Positions 59,001-64,000 of a stretch of 64,000 nt of DNA are shown here, in pieces. The stretch spans positions 15,793,001 to 15,857,000 of the forward strand of contig NC_079888.1 of assembly GCF_029227915.1 (NCBI RefSeq), given 5' to 3'. Positions within the stretch are counted from its first letter, which is position 1. Each line of letters starts with the position of its first letter. This stretch comes from Hydractinia symbiolongicarpus (Eukaryota; Cnidaria; Hydrozoa; Anthoathecata; Hydractiniidae). The position numbers and the translations under genes are program-made. The notes under the pieces are model-generated. The model was not told the origin of the DNA and did no database searches. It saw nothing but the letters and a program-made list of their open reading frames with translations.

Positions 59001-62000
59001 AGCTGACAGAACAGTTTTTTATTACAATCGTTAAGAACTTATTACAATACGCGTTTTATTGGATTGATTTTCTTTCCTTGTCTTATCTTTAATCTAAATT
59101 TTCTTTTATTTACTCGAAAAGACACACTAAGTAGCTAACTAAATTACATTATTTGAACGTTTTTTTTTTCACAACATGTTATTTATAAGAGAGTCTAAAT
59201 TTTGATGACGTTGGGCAAATTTAGTGATTGAAACTGAAATTGTTGCCATTACGTTTTTTAAGCATACTAAAACTGTCCGATTGAGCTTTTAAAAAGCTGT
59301 TTTGTCTTTTTTATCATTTCATGTATGATAGCAAAATTCCTGCTACGTAGCTACAGTAGGCTATTTTAAATTTGCAAAAAACCAGATAGAGGGAAAAGTA
59401 GAAAAAACTTGGAAAATGACCAAAACATTTTTTGGTCAAAATCGGCATTATTAGAGATCAGCAAAGTTCACTGTTTTATATTTACTAAAAGGGAAAAATG
59501 TTTTTAAAAAGGTCAAGAAACAGAAGATGATCAAATATCTTTCCCTTTCATAATTATATTGTTGCCAATTGCAAATGTTCTTGTCACTCAAATGCGGAGA
59601 CATTGCTACAAATTTGCTTTTTTGTCAGTGGAAGATTTTGTCATGCAAAAATTCCGGTGTCATGCATCAAACACAATCTTTCTTTGATGTAACACTGCAA
59701 CTAGAATATAGTTAGGTTAAGAATGTTTGTTTCATCAGTAAATTAACGAGTGGATATAAATTTATAGACAAAATATACTTTTTTTGTTGTTACAAATTCA
59801 ATTTTTAGTTGATTCTGATTTATTGACTGCAAGAGAACAATTAAGAAACATGGATAATTGATCCGTGAAAACCATGTAAATAAAATAACATAACTGGTCA
59901 ACATAATTAAACAGAGATAAAAAAAAGATTTAAAAAGGTCAATACGTAAAATATCATTGAGTTACGCATGCAACCAAAGAAATAGCGTTGCCATGTCGAC
60001 CAAATCAAAACAGATTAAGTGTTAGGTAAACAATGTTATTTTTGGTTAACCGTGCAGTTCGGCAACGCTGCTTATCAATGTAACTCACAACTTCACATGA
60101 ACCTGGCTTGTTGCTTATTTCAAATTAAGTTTATTTTCAAATGGTGTTTGTTAAGCGGTTGTTTATTAAAAAAACCTGTGCAGTTAGTAACGGCTGAATG
60201 ACATGCCCTACTGTCGAACATGTTTGTGTTTCAGTAAATGTATACCCAGTGGCATTTTTGATGCCGTAAGGGATCTTTAATTTGCAAATAACTCAAGACC
60301 TTACTTTAATGTGGCGAGCCATAAATACGAAACAAGTCACGCTGTCCTGCTTTGATACTTTGATAAGTTGTTGCGCATAAAGAAACTCTATAGAGAATTC
60401 ATTAAATCGAAAGGAACAAATTATAGGAAAAAAATACTTTCCGATTTAATCGCTTTTAATGACATACTCTATCTTATTGTTTTTTTTTTGATTGGAAAAT
60501 CTCTGAAATCTTGTGTTGGCAAAGTGTATACAATTTTTTGCTGATAGTGCAAAGCGCAAAGCCAGCTAGATTGCTCATAATCGTTTTTTTTTTAAATTAG
60601 ATTTCCCAGCTTATTATGGTGTATCCTGTTAACAATCTTTTTAATCCTTATCTTCATTAGCCCTGTTGTTTAGGCGTAATACACGCGTGCTTACCTCTCC
60701 TCAATCACTCTCAATCTTACTTACATTTTGCTGCCATCCTGCAATTTTTCGTAATAATAAATTTACTTGAATCACATTACCTGTTTACATCCAGAAGGAA
60801 ATTCGGCGCTTTTATTTTAATGACATAAATCAATTATTTAGAGGAAGCGGTCAACTCGGTTGGGGGTTATTTTGACGCTTCATGTTTCCCAATAAATCAA
60901 AATTTCAAATGCAGCATTTTTTTAAGACGAAGATAGACTTTAGTCTATTTCTTTTAATTATTATTGTTAATTTGGTTTTCAAAACCCAAATATAAAATAT
61001 AGTTAAGTGTTTCCAGCGGTGATGAAAATAATTCTGCTGTCCAGTTCAGAAATTTTTCCATGGACAAAGACAGTTGTGTACGGTTCTTATTTAAAATAAG
61101 AGTGAAAAAGAAAGTAACAAAAGAAAATAGATATAAATTAGAGAAGTAAGAAAAATAACAGTGAAAGAAATAGAAAACGGAATAGGTAAATTTCATCGTT
61201 TGTCAAGACAGATCGATAAAAATAAATTACCAATTTTTTTGGATTGTTACTGAACCCTTTATCCTCAGGCCGCACCCCTTTCTCCGTTAACACAGACTTC
61301 CCTATGATACATTGTTGTCTGTCTTACAAGACTTGTGTTGCCACCTCAATGTTGTGTTGACATATTCGTCATAAGTGACCAATTTCAGTTGATCGTCCCT
61401 CAAATTAAATAAATTGTCGAAGAATTTGAAAGTAATTTAATATGTTTTTATTTACAGACCGTTGCCAGTAATAACTTTGACTTTAACATCATGTAACTTT
61501 GATAGGAATGTAATAACTGCCTTCTCAACGAGGGTGGGACGGATGTAGGACTGTCATGGCATATACCCCTGAAAAACCTCTTCAAAAATATATGAAGATA
61601 TAATTCTATTTATTTTTATTAAAGATATTTATATTATATAATATTATGGTAAAATGTGAGAGTTGTTTTTTTTAAAAATTTAAATGTGAGTGTTTCTTTC
61701 CGGTCTACCTACAATGAAGGTGTTTTCAGATGAACGTTTATGATTAGGTGTATTCGTAAGAGCTTTAAGTGGGAGTTACAACAGAAAATATACAGAAGTG
61801 GGAGCAAGATGAATGGATCAACATTCTTAGCAATTTTAAAAGTTTTTTAAAAAAAAAGAAAAAATATTTAAAAGATGGATTCCGATTTAATGTGACATAC
61901 AGAATTAGGCCTATTTCAAGACAAATTTAGACCCATTTCAGTTTTTATCATTAATTGTGAGAAATCGACCATTCTAATGAATGGGATATTTATTCCCCTA

Positions 62001-62640
62001 AAAATGAGAAACTTTGTTAAATATTGAATATTTTGATGCTCTTAGAATCCTCTAAAATCTAGAAGTGAATGTAAAAACAGTATAGAATAAACATTGGTTA
62101 ACACAAACAATCACACGAGGAAAAAACATATAAATGTGTCGCGTCCTGCTATTATATATGAATGCAAAAACATTTTTGGATTGAAAGTTTATCTGGCGCT
62201 CATAAACCGGATTCGACACTTGTTTATAACTACTATACAGTTTATCACTGCGAACGCCCGTCTGTAAATTGAACATAACATGTTGTCAAGCATACGAAAA
62301 CGATTAGAACGTTTCCGTACTTTCGATAACAACAAAGCTAGGGTGGTTTTGTTTTGTAAACATGTATAGGAATCTTTTGTAGCGTTGACCATTTGTTTTG
62401 TAGACAGTATTTTTTGTTGTCGTAAAACTTTGTGACGCATTGCGCATGTGTACACAACCTCTTAAAATTCAAAATCAAAATGGTTTCTTATTAACATATA
62501 AACTTCATATATCTTCTAAAATGTTAAAACTTCATTTGTGTATCTTGTTTTCTTCTTGTCAAATAAACCAGACTCCGACCCTCTCGCGTTTGCACTCCTT
62601 AACCCTGTTCCAAGAGTTTTTTTTTAACTTTTTAACAATA
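56043..62640. other. Gene-poor AT-rich region
   Basis: About 6.6 kb with only short, AT-biased open frames (57479-57685, 57803-58054, 58054-58248, 60019-60201, 60954-61196, 62052-62455), none recognisable. No tRNA, no long tandem array. It may be intergenic or a long intron of a gene lying beyond the window. Confidence 0.4.
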
Positions 62641-62648
62641 GTGTGCAA

Positions 62649-62662
62649 GTAGCCATGGCAAC
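62649..62662 (+). promoter_or_regulatory. RFX X-box-like motif
   Basis: GTAGCCATGGCAAC fits the X-box consensus GTNRCC-N2-RGYAAC at every position. X-boxes recruit RFX factors at ciliary gene promoters. No gene start was identified within a few hundred bp. Confidence 0.4.
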
Positions 62663-62939
62663 GATCTTAGCCCGATATACTGTGATTACTCAAGAAAACG
62701 CGCCCTTTTGATAGAAAATATCTAATGAGCGTTCCCTTGAATAATGTCAAAAAAGAGCCCCATTTAACAAAATACCACTCAGTAGTGACATTTCATTTGA
62801 AAATTATAGAAAAAGTCAAAATAACACAACAAAACTGGGATTATGTTTTCATTTCAAAATTGAAGTTTTTACATTATTTCTTTTGTTTTGTAAAGTGGAG
62901 ACTATTTTATTCATTTTTCTACGTATTTAACGAGTGTCT

Positions 62940-63130
62940 CCTTCACACGCCTCCTTCCTTCAAATAAACGTCTCCCTCAAATAAGCGGCCCTGGAATAAG
63001 TGCCTTTCTCATACTAGTGCTTTCTTTAAGCAAGTACCTCCCTTTAATAAGCGTCTTCCTTGAAACAGTGCCTTCAGTTAATGAGTACCTCCCTCAAACA
63101 GTACCTTCCTCAAATGAGTGGCTCCCTTTA
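62940..63130. repeat. Degenerate CTCCCT/AATAAGYG tandem repeat
   Basis: Strings of the type CCTCCCTCAAATAAGYG recur about ten times with irregular spacing of 15-20 bp and many substitutions. An old, decayed minisatellite. Confidence 0.6.
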
Positions 63131-63847
63131 ATTTTCTCTTACAAGAAAACACCGTTTGTTCAAACATATTTAATGAGTAAGAAAAAGTAGCTACGAAAAG
63201 AATCAAGAACTTTCTGAAGACGTAGAGGTAATTTTAAAAAAAAATAATGATATGATGGATTACCACATACAGTTGAGAAATCACTGTGATCAAAGAGTTA
63301 TCTTTTCCAAAGACGTCAGCAAGCTATCACAAAAGTAATTGACTATCTCAATAGCGGCGAAAAACCCCGATAGCCCAGCTGTGTTGACGTCATCCTGACT
63401 TAGTCAAGCAATCATCAATAAAAAACAGAATCTGAATGAGTTATTAAAAAAAAAGGAAAAAAACTATCCTGGCTGGTCTGAGATGTAATTAGTTCATCAT
63501 ATCTAACTGATAGTATATGATTTGAATATATGATGACATTTCCCGTTGAGACAATAAATTCATTAACAAATTAAATCTATTGAATATCAACAACATTACA
63601 AAAAGTTAAACAATGAAGATGTTTATCTTGTAATTCTTTCAGCTGATTAACATAAAGGCACTTTACAAAATAAGTAGAGGAAACCTTTCAGCAACTGTGC
63701 GTCATTGATATAATTCAAAAAGCTATACCCCCCCCCCCCCCCCTGCGTAGAAAAATGGTGCGCGCCACAATAGTCAACATAAAGTAGCGAAATCAATTCA
63801 AAATAATGAAATAAACGCGTAACCTTTAATATCGAAGATTGGGACTT

Positions 63848-63878
63848 GTTGCCATGGAAACTGATATGACGTACGTCA
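63848..63878 (+). promoter_or_regulatory. X-box-like motif followed by CRE-like palindrome
   Basis: GTTGCCATGGAAAC (63848-63861) is a strong RFX-type site. Six bases later is TGACGTACGTCA (63867-63878), a perfect palindrome of two CRE half sites. They may belong to a promoter or enhancer for a gene beyond position 64000. Confidence 0.4.
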
Positions 63879-64000
63879 TACATTGCTTTTGGACACGTCT
63901 CGTGATGGAATTTCACGATATGTCGCACGAAATATCGTTTATTGATTATTTATAATTTTGATTTGCGTCAGTTAGCGGATACATCTAAAACACTATGGGT

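Overview
This is an AT-rich nuclear window from an animal. It has dense, short, GT-AG-bounded introns, no operons, three nuclear tRNA genes and many small transposon-derived repeats. The protein families (MANF, SNIP1, TMEM209, full-length ANKRD26) are metazoan. The combination of AT richness, intron density and repeat types suggests an early-branching marine invertebrate, most likely a cnidarian of the medusozoan kind. That placement is inference; no phylogenetic marker in the window decides it.

Layout. (1) 454-3690, minus: a three-exon MANF gene whose 2.6 kb first intron carries a MITE and a fold-back minisatellite. (2) 4009-9143, plus: an eight-exon SNIP1 gene, head to head with MANF over about 320 bp. 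(3) 9817-15907, plus: a seventeen-exon TMEM209 gene. (4) 17213-45237, minus, convergent with TMEM209: a 28 kb ANKRD26-like gene in which I could place 51 coding exons (about 2,730 codons). It has N-terminal ankyrin repeats, an acidic disordered linker, one giant 2.36 kb charged-helix exon, then many short coiled-coil exons. Three tRNA genes (His, Glu, Asn) lie antisense in its introns, together with a tRNA-derived SINE, a piggyBac-type MITE, a LINE 3' end and others. (5) 48004-48564, plus: an intronless four-pass membrane protein resembling TMEM72. (6) 50-64 kb: almost gene-free, with a weak candidate first exon at 50701, two minisatellites, an inverted pair of tRNA-headed SINEs, and two RFX X-box-like motifs near the right end.

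How the genes relate. There is no sign of one pathway. MANF is an ER-stress factor, SNIP1 a nuclear splicing/transcription regulator, TMEM209 a nuclear-envelope/ER membrane protein and ANKRD26 a centriole distal-appendage protein. This looks like ordinary housekeeping synteny. Exon chains were built by hand from splice sites, phase continuity and remembered family similarity. All junctions keep frame except one in ANKRD26 (between 19839 and 19385), where a microexon is probably missing. The most interesting features are the ANKRD26 architecture (giant helix exon, possible internal first exons, a candidate mutually exclusive exon pair with a hairpin at its donor) and the mobile-element families.
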